Assembly: GCF_009707865.1 (NCBI RefSeq)
Contig: NZ_WMBA01000014.1
Span: forward strand, 62,001 to 126,000
Length of the DNA: 64,000 nucleotides
Source: Amycolatopsis pithecellobii
Lineage (GTDB): Bacteria; Actinomycetota; Actinomycetes; Mycobacteriales; Pseudonocardiaceae
Reading direction: 5' to 3'
Part shown: one piece after another, positions 50,371 to 59,059 of the stretch
Layout: the number at the start of each line of letters is the position of its first letter
Numbering within the stretch: the first letter of the stretch is position 1
Program-made: the position numbers and the translations under genes
The notes under the pieces: generated by a model
Seen by the model: only the letters and a program-made list of their open reading frames with translations
The model's database searches: none
What the model was told of the DNA's origin: nothing

Positions 50371-50770
50371 ACGATTCATTCCCGAACCGACGCCCGAGAC
50401 ACAGACTTTCTGGGACAAAGCGCGACTTGGCGAGCTATGGCTGCCCAAGTGCGTTCAGACGGGCCGGGTGTTCTTTCCCCCGCGCGCCTCGTCGCCCTTC
50501 ACCGGCGGCCCGGTTTCCTGGGAAAGGGCGAGCGGCCGGGCCAGTTTGGCGTCCTATGTCATCGTCCATCGCCCCGCCCCCGGATTCGAGGAAGGGCCAT
50601 ACATCGTCGCGATCGTGGCACTCGAGGAGGGGCCGCACATGCTCACGAATCTGCCCGGCACCTCGCCCGAACCGGCCGGACTCCCCATCGGCGCGCCACT
50701 GGAGCTGACCTTCGAGCAGCGGGGAGATGTCGCCATCCCGCAGTTCCGCCTGGTGGGGAGCCGGATATGA
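50363..50770 (+). CDS. Zn-ribbon/OB-fold (DUF35-type) protein, thiolase partner
   Basis: A 135-residue DUF35-type protein. The N-terminal rubredoxin-like ribbon (LPKCVQTGRVFFPPRASSPFTGGPVSWERASG) retains a single Cys, so zinc is probably not bound as in typical members. The OB fold contains LASYVIVHRPAPGFEEGPYIVAIVALEEGPHMLTNLPG. It overlaps the following thiolase-like gene by four bases. Such pairs occur in steroid and benzylsuccinate catabolism (ChsH2 domain with Ltp2, BbsA with BbsB), where the OB-fold protein completes a retro-aldol or thiolytic enzyme. Confidence 0.82.
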   Translation: MAERFIPEPTPETQTFWDKARLGELWLPKCVQTGRVFFPPRASSPFTGGPVSWERASGRASLASYVIVHRPAPGFEEGPYIVAIVALEEGPHMLTNLPGTSPEPAGLPIGAPLELTFEQRGDVAIPQFRLVGSRI

Positions 50771-51909
50771 GCGGCGGTGGGCAGGACGTCGTCATCGTCG
50801 GCGCGCAGGAGTCGTCGCGCCTGGGGACCGTCCCCGATATGACGGCCATGTCGCTGGCCTGCGAGTCCGCTGTCCTGGCGCTCGCCGACGCGGGCCTTTC
50901 CGCCGCCGACGCGGACGGCGTCGCGGCGGTGCTTCCGCCTACCGACGTCGCCTTCATGCTGGGCGTGCGTCCGCGCTGGCTGGATGGCACCAACGTGGGC
51001 GGCTGCTCCTACCTGCTTCAGGTCAGGCATGCCGCGGCGGCGCTCAGGACGGGCCAGGCGAATGTCGTCGTCGTTGCCCACGGCGAGTCGGGCCGGTCGC
51101 GCCTCGGGCCGCCCTACGTCATGGACCCCACGAGCCCGGGAACGCAGTTCGAAATGCCCTATGGGGTGGTCGGGACCTATTCGCGCTTCACGCTGCCGGT
51201 CGTGGCTTATCTTCACAAGCACGGGCTCAAGCCCGAGGACCTGGCCGAGGTGCCCGTAGCGCAGTCGCGTTGGGCGAACCGCAATCCACGCGCGTTCCGG
51301 CCGGAGTTGCTGACCGTCGAGGACGTGCTGGCCTCGCCGCTCATCGCCTGGCCGTTCCATCGCCTTCACTGCTGTCCCGTCAACGACGGCGGCGCGGCGC
51401 TCGTGCTCACCACCCGGGAGCGCGCGGCGGACATGGACCTGAAACACCGTCCCGTGACAGTGCTGGGCTCAGGCGAAAGCGGTGAAGGGCCGGGCGCCAT
51501 CTTCATGGAGGATCTCACCACTTTTCGCGCCTTCCGGGAGGCGTCCAGGGAAGCGATGCGGACAGCACAGATCACCCATGAGACTGTCGATCATCTGATG
51601 ATCTACGACGCCTTCGCCCATCTGCCGCTCTACGGCCTGGAGGACATGGGCTTCGTCAAGCCGGGCGAAGCCGTGGATTTCATCAGGAGCGGGGCGACGA
51701 TCCCCGGCGGAAAACTGCCGCTCAACACCAATGGCGGTGGCCTGCTTTATGCGCATACCGGCATGTACGGCATGTTCGCCCTCCAAGAGGGAGTCCGGCA
51801 ATTGCGCGGAACCGCGCCGGCACAGGTCCATGGCGCGAGGACAAGCCTCGTGCTGGGCGTCGGCGGCATGTTCAGCGCGGCGGGCGCCGTGGTGCTCGGC
51901 GCGGACTGA
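50767..51909 (+). CDS. Thiolase-like protein (Ltp2/SCP-x thiolase domain type)
   Basis: A 380-residue thiolase-fold protein of the lipid-transfer-associated group. VVIVGAQESSRLG, TNVGGCSYLLQVRHAAAALRTGQANVVVVAHGESG, PFHRLHCCPVNDGGAALVLTTRERA, IYDAFAHLPLYGLEDMGFVKPGEAVDF and LPLNTNGGGLLYAHTG are characteristic. The CxSG nucleophile of degradative thiolases is not seen at its usual place, and the HP signature near the C-terminus is replaced by GLLYAHTG, as in Ltp2-like aldolases. I infer a retro-aldol or thiolytic cleavage with the OB-fold partner. ATGA overlap at 50767. Confidence 0.84.
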   Translation: MSGGGQDVVIVGAQESSRLGTVPDMTAMSLACESAVLALADAGLSAADADGVAAVLPPTDVAFMLGVRPRWLDGTNVGGCSYLLQVRHAAAALRTGQANVVVVAHGESGRSRLGPPYVMDPTSPGTQFEMPYGVVGTYSRFTLPVVAYLHKHGLKPEDLAEVPVAQSRWANRNPRAFRPELLTVEDVLASPLIAWPFHRLHCCPVNDGGAALVLTTRERAADMDLKHRPVTVLGSGESGEGPGAIFMEDLTTFRAFREASREAMRTAQITHETVDHLMIYDAFAHLPLYGLEDMGFVKPGEAVDFIRSGATIPGGKLPLNTNGGGLLYAHTGMYGMFALQEGVRQLRGTAPAQVHGARTSLVLGVGGMFSAAGAVVLGAD

Positions 51910-51954
51910 ACCGAACGCGGAATCTCTGTCATCGACCGAACGGGGAACACCTCC

Positions 51955-52800
51955 ATGAGAACAGGAACAAGCGAACGGCCGGACCTGCCCGTTGCCGTGG
52001 TGATCGGGGCAGGCGGCATGGGCATGTCGATCGCCCGGCGGCTCGGCAATCACTACCGGGTCCTGCTCGTGGACCTCAACGCCGAGCGGGTCGCGGAGCG
52101 GGCCGCCGCCATGCGTGACGATGGATACGACGCGCGGAGCCACCAGTGCGACATCACCGACTCCGCTTCCGTCGACCGCCTCGCCGAGACCGTCGCCGAA
52201 ACCGGTCCGTGCCGCGCGGTCGCCCATGTCGCGGCCATGTCGCCGAGCATGGGGTCGTGGCGGGAAATTCTGACGCTCAACCTGATCGGCGCGGCGTATG
52301 TGGAACGCGCACTGCTCCCCCGTGCGCAACCGGCCACCGCGGCGGTGTTCGTCTCCTCCGTCGCCGCCCACCTGATAGGCGACCCCGGCGCGGAGGCCAT
52401 GGCCGTGCTGGACGATCCGCTCGCGCCCGGCTTCCTCGAGGCTCTGGAAAATCTCGTGGCCGAGCACACACCGGCAATGGCCTATTCGCTGGCCAAGTTG
52501 GCCCTCAATCGGATGTGCGAGCGACGCGCCTGGGCCTGGGGCCAACGCGGCGCGAGGATCGTATCGATGTCTCCGGGAATGATCGCCACCCCGATGGGCG
52601 CGCTGGAATTCACCGGAGAGGGCCGCGACTCGAAACTGAAGTTGCTCGAGCGCACCCCGCTGGGACGGGAAGGCACCATGGTCGAAACGGCGGACGCCAT
52701 CGAATTTCTGGTGTCCAGCCGCGCGTCTTTCATTACGGGCACAGACCTTCTGGTCGACGGCGGGGTCAGGGCCGCGATTCGCCCTTCGCGGGAAACCTGA
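51955..52800 (+). CDS. SDR-family oxidoreductase
   Basis: A 281-residue short-chain dehydrogenase. GAGGMGMSIARRLG is the cofactor loop, which in place of GxxxGxG has a GxGGMG arrangement, followed by VDLNAERV (Asp favouring NAD). The catalytic YSLAK has Tyr177 and Lys181, and the C-terminal TGTDLLVDGG is typical. A Ser in VFVSSVAAHLIG completes the triad. A 15-20 residue insert around LDDPLAPGFLEALENLVAEH is like 3alpha-hydroxysteroid dehydrogenase types. It follows the thiolase-like gene by 45 bases, last in the PucR operon before a 270-bp gap. Confidence 0.85.
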   Translation: MRTGTSERPDLPVAVVIGAGGMGMSIARRLGNHYRVLLVDLNAERVAERAAAMRDDGYDARSHQCDITDSASVDRLAETVAETGPCRAVAHVAAMSPSMGSWREILTLNLIGAAYVERALLPRAQPATAAVFVSSVAAHLIGDPGAEAMAVLDDPLAPGFLEALENLVAEHTPAMAYSLAKLALNRMCERRAWAWGQRGARIVSMSPGMIATPMGALEFTGEGRDSKLKLLERTPLGREGTMVETADAIEFLVSSRASFITGTDLLVDGGVRAAIRPSRET

Positions 52801-53073
52801 TTCCTCCCGGACCTACCTGGCATGAAGACCTGCTAGGTCGTGGTTCATAAGCGGCGGAGCCGCTTGCTGTGGGCCGTCAACTGGCACGCTGCTGCCGAAT
52901 TCTCAGGTGGTTCCTCGCGAGGACAGCGCCGACGTGGTGTATCGGCATACATGAGGAGGCGATCCCGGAGCGAGGGGCCGCCTGAGGTTCCGCTACCCGC
53001 ACCGCTACGCAAACCACGTTCGAAACAGTCTCTAGAACCGTCTTAGCCGGTTCCGCGATGGCCAGGAGGTCTC

Positions 53074-54249
53074 ATGCCCCGTCTCACCAGCGACGTGCAA
53101 GCATTCGAAGCCCACGCAACTGACGCTGACCTCGACGATCTGCGCGCGCGACTGGCCGCGGCGCGGCTACCGGAGGCCGAGACGGTCTATCGCGCCGCGC
53201 CCGACCCTCGCCGATGGGCACAGGGCGTTCCTCTCGCCGACCTCGTCGACGTCGTGAACTACTGGCGCACCGGGTACGACTGGCGGTCGTTCGAAGAGCG
53301 CCTCAACCGTATCGGCCAGTTCCGCACGACCATTGATGATCTGGGAATCCACTTCCTGCACCGCCGGTCCGCGCGCGCAGATGCCACTCCGCTGATCTTG
53401 ACGCACGGCTGGCCAGGCAGCATTGCCGAGTTCATCGATGTAGTGGACGAGCTGGCAGATCCGGAAGACGCGGACGCGCCGGCGTTCCACGTCGTGGTCC
53501 CGTCGCTGCCAGGCTTTGGTTACAGCGACAAGCCGGCCACCACCGGGTGGGGAACCGAAAAGATCGCGGCCGCATGGGTGGAACTGATGGGGAGGCTCGG
53601 CTACCGCAAGTTCGCCGCCCACGGCGGCGACTGGGGAGGCAATATCACCACGGTTCTCGGCGGCAGGTTCCCGGCGCACGTTCTCGGCATCCACACCACG
53701 TTCGCGGAGGGACCGCCCGGGTTGACAACGGACGGGCTGACGGCCCTCGAGCGTGAGTGGACCGAGGAGACCCGCGACTTCTACGAGGGCCCCCACGGGG
53801 CGTACGCGAAACAGCAGGCGACCCGACCGCAGACCATCGGCTACTCGCTCGTCGACTCACCGGTCGGGCTTCTTGCCTGGATCCTCGACAAGTTCGCCGA
53901 ATGGTCAGACACCGAAGACAGCCCGTTCGAGACGATTTCCCGAGATCGCGTTCTTGACGACGTCACCCTGTATTGGCTGACGCGGACCGGCGCATCGTCG
54001 GCCCGCATTTACTACGAAAGCCACAACTCGCTGGACCCGGAACTTCGGGTCGACGTTCCCTCGGCAATCACTACGTATCCCCGCGACATCGAGAAGTGTC
54101 CGCGCCCCTGGGCACAGGAGCGATACCGGCAAATCGTCCGATGGCACTCGCCGGAAACCGGCGGCCATTTCCCGTCGCTGGAGATTCCCGGGTATTTCGT
54201 CAAAGACCTGCAAGAAGGCCTCGCGGCAGTGCTGGCTACTCATCGGTGA
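53074..54249 (+). CDS. Epoxide hydrolase with N-terminal EHN domain
   Basis: A 391-residue enzyme homologous to that at 49201, but canonical: EHN domain (DADLDDLRARLAAARLP, YWRTGYDWRSFEERLNRIGQFRTTIDDLGIHFLH), HGWPGS (111-116), nucleophile elbow AAHGGDWGGN with Asp186 and catalytic His in TGGHFPSLE. It hydrolyses epoxides to diols via an alkyl-enzyme ester. The ATG at 53074 has CAGGAGG upstream. It is separated from the SDR by 273 bp with no gene recognised, and it converges with the FAD monooxygenase gene, 17 bases away. Confidence 0.88.
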   Translation: MPRLTSDVQAFEAHATDADLDDLRARLAAARLPEAETVYRAAPDPRRWAQGVPLADLVDVVNYWRTGYDWRSFEERLNRIGQFRTTIDDLGIHFLHRRSARADATPLILTHGWPGSIAEFIDVVDELADPEDADAPAFHVVVPSLPGFGYSDKPATTGWGTEKIAAAWVELMGRLGYRKFAAHGGDWGGNITTVLGGRFPAHVLGIHTTFAEGPPGLTTDGLTALEREWTEETRDFYEGPHGAYAKQQATRPQTIGYSLVDSPVGLLAWILDKFAEWSDTEDSPFETISRDRVLDDVTLYWLTRTGASSARIYYESHNSLDPELRVDVPSAITTYPRDIEKCPRPWAQERYRQIVRWHSPETGGHFPSLEIPGYFVKDLQEGLAAVLATHR

Positions 54250-54266
54250 ATCCGGCGGCGTCGACA

Positions 54267-56171
54267 TCAGGGACTCTTCACCCCTGAGAGAGTGCGCAGT
54301 ATTTCCCTGGCCATAGTGGCGTTCTCGCCGAACGCGACGCCCACCGGCCTGACGAACAGACTCGGTGTCCTCGCGCTGGTATACGGGCCGAGGGCGAACC
54401 GGCGTGGGTGGGGAATACCGGTCCTGCCGACGATTCGATGCGTGGGAGTGGTCAGCACCCTTCCCGTCGGAGCGGCGCCGTCCCCCAGGGTTTCCTCCGT
54501 AACCTCACCGCGTGCGTGGAGTGCACGAAGCAACGGACTGGCCGTGCGGGTCAGATCCGGTACCGGCAGTCTGGCCTCGACGAGACAGCTCGCGACGACC
54601 ACTGTGGGGTGACTTTCGCCACCGGCCAAGAATTGTCTGCGCCGCTCGTCCGTCCGGACCCACATTCCCGGCCCCAGGAAGGAGACCACGCCGGCACGGG
54701 AAAGCGCTATCAGCTCACTAACCCGGCTCGGCGGTGGCCCCGAGGTGAAATAGTTGCTGAATCCCGACCACCATCCGTCGATGTCGTGGATCTGCGAGCC
54801 GGCGGCCATCCTGCCGGTCGCCACCAGCCGCGCGAGCATGTGCCCTGCCGACCGGACCGCGTTGACGGCGCCGAGTTCCGCGCTGAACGCGGTGTCCGTG
54901 CGTCGGCGCAGGATCTCGTGCAAATGCTCCTGCAGGTGGTCGGTGAACTCGGCCGCGCCGGTGAACCGCAGGCTCCCCAGCGGGCGGTCGGCGACAGCCA
55001 GATCGAGCCGGTCGGCCACCGCAGGCACGGCCCGTGCCTCCAGCTCACTCAGCTCGTCACCAGTGCCACTCACCGCATAGTGGTGGGCGAATTCGGCAAA
55101 GCCCATTCGGACACGCTCCGGGTGGCCGGTGAACAGTTCGTGGTAATAGCCCCAGCCGATCTCCTTCGCCACCAGCGGCCACACGTCGGCCCGGAAGTCG
55201 AGCGGCTTCGCCGCCGCGGCCAGCCGGCTGACCTCTCCCGGCCCGAAGAATCTCGGCAGGATCGCGGGCTTTCCCTGCAGTCGGTAGCCAGGCTTCGGCA
55301 GGTGTGGAACGCCTCGCCGGGAACCCACATAGAGCTTGGGCTCGGCACCCGACGGCCGGTACACCAGCCGGTCACCCTCCTCGCTGAACACTCCACCCCG
55401 TTCTTCTGTCAACAGCACCATGAGGTCCGTGGCTGCCAGCCCGAAACCACGCACCAGGACTGTCTCTCCCGGCCCGAAACCGGAAAAGTCCAGATCGGCG
55501 GTGTAGCCGGGCGGGAGGTAGGTCAAGTCATGCCGGGCCGCGAAATCGAGCAGGTCCCGCTCGTGCGGAGCCGGTCCGGCCTCCAGATGCCCCAGCGTGA
55601 GTACCACCGCATCGACGACGAGCGGGCCGTAGCCGGAATCAAGCCACACCGTTTGTGGCCCGTCCGTGCCGCCGGTGACATCGACGGCCGAGGCGGCATG
55701 TATGTGGACATCGACGCCACGGGGCACATTGTTCAGGGTCTCATTGAAATACCAGGTCAGATACGCGCTTTGCAGCCGGCGGGTGGCGAAATGACCCGGA
55801 TCCGTTACATCCAATTCGGGCAATAGTGCAGCATCCACGTCGGCATTCAGTTGTCCCTTCCGTACCGCCTCGACCCATTCCAGCAGACTGAAATCGGCTA
55901 CTGGTGCGTTCGCGCTCGCCATGCCATGCATAGTGACGTCGTATGCGCGCGAGTTCATCCGGAGCAACGGAGATTGCGCCTTTCGCCACACCCTGCCGGG
56001 GCCCGGCGGAAAGGGGTCCACGAAATGGACGGTGAGCGGCCGTCCGTTCAGTATTTCGGTCGCGTTCGCGCCGATCCGGTTGAGCACGCCCGTCCCGCGA
56101 GGGCCCGCACCCACGATCGCCATGGACACGCGAGCGGGATCGTTTGATGGCAGAGCGAGGTGGCCGCGCAT
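54267..56171 (-). CDS. FAD/NAD(P)-binding monooxygenase-like protein (CreE/FzmM-like candidate)
   Basis: A 634-residue flavoprotein of the FAD_NAD_binding_9 family. GAGPRG (21-26) is the dinucleotide loop, then PLTVHFVDPFPPGPGRVWR and LLRMNSRAYDVTMHG, and a second nucleotide site at LVRGFGLAATDLMVLL. This family includes enzymes that oxidise an amino group, including those forming nitrosuccinate from aspartate (CreE, FzmM). ATG at 56171 follows AAAGGAAAG. It is divergent from a fumarase-superfamily lyase, as CreE and CreD are functionally paired in nitrite-forming clusters. The assignment to that reaction is inferred, not shown; another amine or amino acid is possible. Confidence 0.62.
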   Translation of the reverse strand: MRGHLALPSNDPARVSMAIVGAGPRGTGVLNRIGANATEILNGRPLTVHFVDPFPPGPGRVWRKAQSPLLRMNSRAYDVTMHGMASANAPVADFSLLEWVEAVRKGQLNADVDAALLPELDVTDPGHFATRRLQSAYLTWYFNETLNNVPRGVDVHIHAASAVDVTGGTDGPQTVWLDSGYGPLVVDAVVLTLGHLEAGPAPHERDLLDFAARHDLTYLPPGYTADLDFSGFGPGETVLVRGFGLAATDLMVLLTEERGGVFSEEGDRLVYRPSGAEPKLYVGSRRGVPHLPKPGYRLQGKPAILPRFFGPGEVSRLAAAAKPLDFRADVWPLVAKEIGWGYYHELFTGHPERVRMGFAEFAHHYAVSGTGDELSELEARAVPAVADRLDLAVADRPLGSLRFTGAAEFTDHLQEHLHEILRRRTDTAFSAELGAVNAVRSAGHMLARLVATGRMAAGSQIHDIDGWWSGFSNYFTSGPPPSRVSELIALSRAGVVSFLGPGMWVRTDERRRQFLAGGESHPTVVVASCLVEARLPVPDLTRTASPLLRALHARGEVTEETLGDGAAPTGRVLTTPTHRIVGRTGIPHPRRFALGPYTSARTPSLFVRPVGVAFGENATMAREILRTLSGVKSP

Positions 56172-56384
56172 GCTTTCCTTTTTCGTGACGCTGGACCGGC
56201 GCGAGGACCTCGAACCGGCAGAACACCCCACGAGGGTGGCGGAGTTTTTTGGTTACCAGTGGGTACGAAGCCTCGGGTCGACAATGAGTGCCCATTCGAC
56301 TTCACCTCATGCGCAAACCATGTTCCGCCACGCCCGCGCTGATTAGCATTCTGGTGTTGATGTTCGGGAAAGAGGGGATCGGCA

Positions 56385-57791
56385 ATGGAGTTCGACGCCC
56401 CGGCGGCGTGCAGGCATGAGCGGAGCCACATCACCGATTCGATTTTCCACGGTCATTCTTATGCGACCGCGGCGAGCAAACGGATCTTCTGCGATGTCTG
56501 CCGTTACCAGCGTTGGCTGGACGTCGAAGCGGCGCTCGCCATGACCCAGGGTGAACTCGGAATTCTGCCGGCCAAGGCCGCCAAGGACATCGAGGCGTCC
56601 GCACGGGTGGAATTACTGGACCTCGACGCCGTCCGCGAGGACGCCCTCCGCTCCGGCCACTCCCTCATCGGGCTGCTTCGCGCCTTGCGGCGCGTCACTC
56701 CGGACGATTCGGGTGAATACCTGCACTACGGCGCAACCACCCAGGACATCCAAGATACCGCTCAGTCTCTGGAGATCCGTGATGTTCTCGACGAACTCGA
56801 CCAGCTTCTGCGGTCGATCGTCACGTCTCTGGTCCGGCTCGCCGAACGACACGGTGACGCGCTGTCCCTCGGCCGGACCCACGCGCAACCCGCGCTGCCG
56901 ATGGGGTTCGGGGTCAAACTGGCGGGCTGGATCGACGAGATCCTGCGCCATGCCGAGCGGGTCGCGACGATGCGCCCCCGGGTGCTGACCGTGCAGATGT
57001 TCGGCGCGGTCGGCACGATGGCGGGTTTCGGCGAGCACGGCCCGGCGGTGCTGAGTGGGTGCGCCGCGCGACTCGGCCTTGGCGTCCCGGCTTCCAGTTG
57101 GCACACCGCCCGGGATCGCGTCGCCGAGTACGTCTCGACCCTCGCGATGATCGCCGCCACCCTGGCCCGGATCGCCGACGAGATCCGGCTCTTGTCCCGG
57201 CCCGAATTCGCCGAGGTCGAAGAAGCCTGGCAGCACGGCGAAATCGGCAGCAGCACCATGCCGCACAAACGCAATCCCGAACGGTGCGAGCAGGTCGTCG
57301 CACTCGCACGGCTGTGCGCGGGGCTGGTCGCCCCGGCCCTGATGGCCATGACCGGCGACGGCGAGCGCGATGCCCGTGCGCTACGTGTCGAATGGGCGTG
57401 CGTAGCGGACGCCGCTCATTATTGCCTGGCTGCCGCGACACTCACGGCGGGTGTCCTCGACGGGCTCCGGGTCGACACCCACAGGCTGGCCGCCAACGTC
57501 CGCCGTGCCGGCGACCAGTTGGCCACCGAACGGCTGATGCTCGCCCTGGCACGCAAGCTGGGCAGGCAAACCGCATACGAACGGGTGTACGACCTCGTGC
57601 AGCGCGCCCACGCCGACGGCCGCTCCGTTCGCGCACAGCTTGCCGACGACCCCACCCTGGCCGGTCTGCTCGATCCCGTCGAACTCGATCACGTCTTCGA
57701 CCCCATGAGCCACCTCGGCAGGTCCCCGCAGCTCACCCGGCGGGCCGTCGAGGCAGCGACGTCCTGGCTGCAAAAGACCTCCCCGTGGTGA
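56385..57791 (+). CDS. Fumarase/aspartase-superfamily lyase (adenylosuccinate-lyase-like; CreD-type candidate)
   Basis: A 468-residue lyase of the aspartase/fumarase superfamily, tetrameric with shared active sites. Signature segments are HYGATTQD (114-121), the His166 region GRTHAQPALPMGFG and the flexible loop EIGSSTMPHKRNP (288-298), whose Ser is the usual base. These enzymes release fumarate from succinyl groups. CreD and FzmL of the nitrosuccinate pathway, as well as adenylosuccinate lyase, iminodisuccinate lyase and argininosuccinate lyase, belong here. The start has GAGGGG eight bases upstream. It overlaps the MFS gene by four bases. The true substrate is unresolved. Confidence 0.78.
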   Translation: MEFDAPAACRHERSHITDSIFHGHSYATAASKRIFCDVCRYQRWLDVEAALAMTQGELGILPAKAAKDIEASARVELLDLDAVREDALRSGHSLIGLLRALRRVTPDDSGEYLHYGATTQDIQDTAQSLEIRDVLDELDQLLRSIVTSLVRLAERHGDALSLGRTHAQPALPMGFGVKLAGWIDEILRHAERVATMRPRVLTVQMFGAVGTMAGFGEHGPAVLSGCAARLGLGVPASSWHTARDRVAEYVSTLAMIAATLARIADEIRLLSRPEFAEVEEAWQHGEIGSSTMPHKRNPERCEQVVALARLCAGLVAPALMAMTGDGERDARALRVEWACVADAAHYCLAAATLTAGVLDGLRVDTHRLAANVRRAGDQLATERLMLALARKLGRQTAYERVYDLVQRAHADGRSVRAQLADDPTLAGLLDPVELDHVFDPMSHLGRSPQLTRRAVEAATSWLQKTSPW

Positions 57792-59023
57792 CGCCGGCCG
57801 ACGAGACCGGACTTGTCAAACGGTTCACCTCGTTCGACCGAAACGTCCGGCTGCTCCTGGTCAACCAGTTCACCATCAATGCCGCGTTCTACATGCTCAT
57901 GCCATACCTGGCGGTATATCTCTCCGGCACGGTCGCGCTGGCAAGCTGGGGAGTCGGGCTCGTCCTGGGATTGCGCAACTTCAGCCAGCAGGGCATGTAC
58001 CTGGTCGGCGGCACGATCACCGACCGCTTTGGCTACCGCGCGCCGATCATCGCCGGGTGTGCACTGCGTGTCCTGGGCTTCGCCCTCTTAGGCGTCGTCA
58101 CCAGCCTTCCGGCGCTGATCATCGCCTCGGCGGCCACCGGCTTCGCCGGTGCACTGTTCCTCCCCGCGGTCCGGATCGGGCTGGCGGAGGCGGCGGGGCC
58201 GCGCCGGCTGGAGGCGTTTGCCCTGTCGAATGTGTGCAACCGCACCGGGATCCTGGTCGGACCGCTGATCGGGCTCGCACTGACCGGGATCGACTTCCGG
58301 CTCACCTGCCTGGTGTCGGCTTCGGTATTCGCGATCCTGACGGCGGTTCAGATCCGTGCCCTGCCCGTTCAGCAGACCTCGCGGCAAGGCGGCCACCTCC
58401 TTCACGACCTGCGTGAGGTGCTGGGGAATCGCAGGCTCATCCGGTTCGCACTCGTGATGACCGGCGTATACGTCCTGTCTTTCCAGATCTACCTGGCGCT
58501 GCCGCTGGAGACGACGCACCGTGCGGGCGGCACGGTCATGATCACCGTGCTGTTCGCGACCACCGGCGTCATGGCGATCGTCGGCCAACTCCGGCTGGTC
58601 CGCTTCTGCCGGCGACATCTCGGCGAGGTTCGCTCCCTCGCGGTCGGAGCGTTGATACTTGCCCTGGCGTTTCTGCCGTTGGCCCTACCGGTCGGTTCGA
58701 CGAGTCCGTGGCGGTTCGCCCCGCTGCTCGCTTCCGCGGTACTGCTGGGACTGGGCACGATGGTGGCGTTCCCGTTCGAAATGGACGCCGTGGTGGCACT
58801 GGCCGACGACAGGCTGGTCGCGACACACTACGGCTTGTCCAGCACGATCACGGGAGTCGGGATTCTGGCCGGGAACCTGTTCACCGGGACGATCCTGAAT
58901 CTCGCCTGGTCCGCGCGAATGTCCGCGGTGCCGTGGCTCGGCCTCACACTGCTGGGCCTGATCTGTACGCTCGGCATGGGCAATTTCCGGTCGATCCGTC
59001 AACGGGAAAAGACCAGTAGCTGA
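57788..59023 (+). CDS. MFS transporter (drug/metabolite efflux-like)
   Basis: About 411 residues and 11-12 predicted helices. The N-terminus LLLVNQFTINAAFYMLMPYLAVYLSG and GGTITDRFGYRAPIIAG (loop 2-3), RTGILVGPLIG and C-terminal LGLTLLGLICTLGMGNF match MFS transporters of the DHA1-like kind. Such transporters usually export. Start is GTG at 57788 (GTGA overlap with the lyase stop) or the preceding GTG at 57785. It may export a small nitrogen compound or its product, or import an amino-dicarboxylate; direction cannot be read from sequence. Confidence 0.84.
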   Translation: MTPADETGLVKRFTSFDRNVRLLLVNQFTINAAFYMLMPYLAVYLSGTVALASWGVGLVLGLRNFSQQGMYLVGGTITDRFGYRAPIIAGCALRVLGFALLGVVTSLPALIIASAATGFAGALFLPAVRIGLAEAAGPRRLEAFALSNVCNRTGILVGPLIGLALTGIDFRLTCLVSASVFAILTAVQIRALPVQQTSRQGGHLLHDLREVLGNRRLIRFALVMTGVYVLSFQIYLALPLETTHRAGGTVMITVLFATTGVMAIVGQLRLVRFCRRHLGEVRSLAVGALILALAFLPLALPVGSTSPWRFAPLLASAVLLGLGTMVAFPFEMDAVVALADDRLVATHYGLSSTITGVGILAGNLFTGTILNLAWSARMSAVPWLGLTLLGLICTLGMGNFRSIRQREKTSS

Positions 59024-59025
59024 GT

Positions 59026-59059
59026 GCCCTCAGGCCGGAACGCGGTCCTGCCTGAGGGC
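59026..59059. terminator. Hairpin between convergent MFS and MmgE/PrpD genes
   Basis: GCCCTCAGGC and GCCTGAGGGC form a perfect 10-bp stem around 14 bases. It overlaps the 3' end of the MmgE/PrpD gene and lies just after the MFS stop. It probably acts on the plus-strand transcript and perhaps both. Confidence 0.65.

Noticed and set aside
54408-55826. 472-codon plus-strand frame
   Set aside because: Antisense to the FAD monooxygenase; no recognisable domain.
57059-57785. Extended N-terminus of the MFS gene through the lyase region
   Set aside because: The long open frame has Arg-rich shadow composition; the MFS begins at a GTG overlapping the lyase stop.
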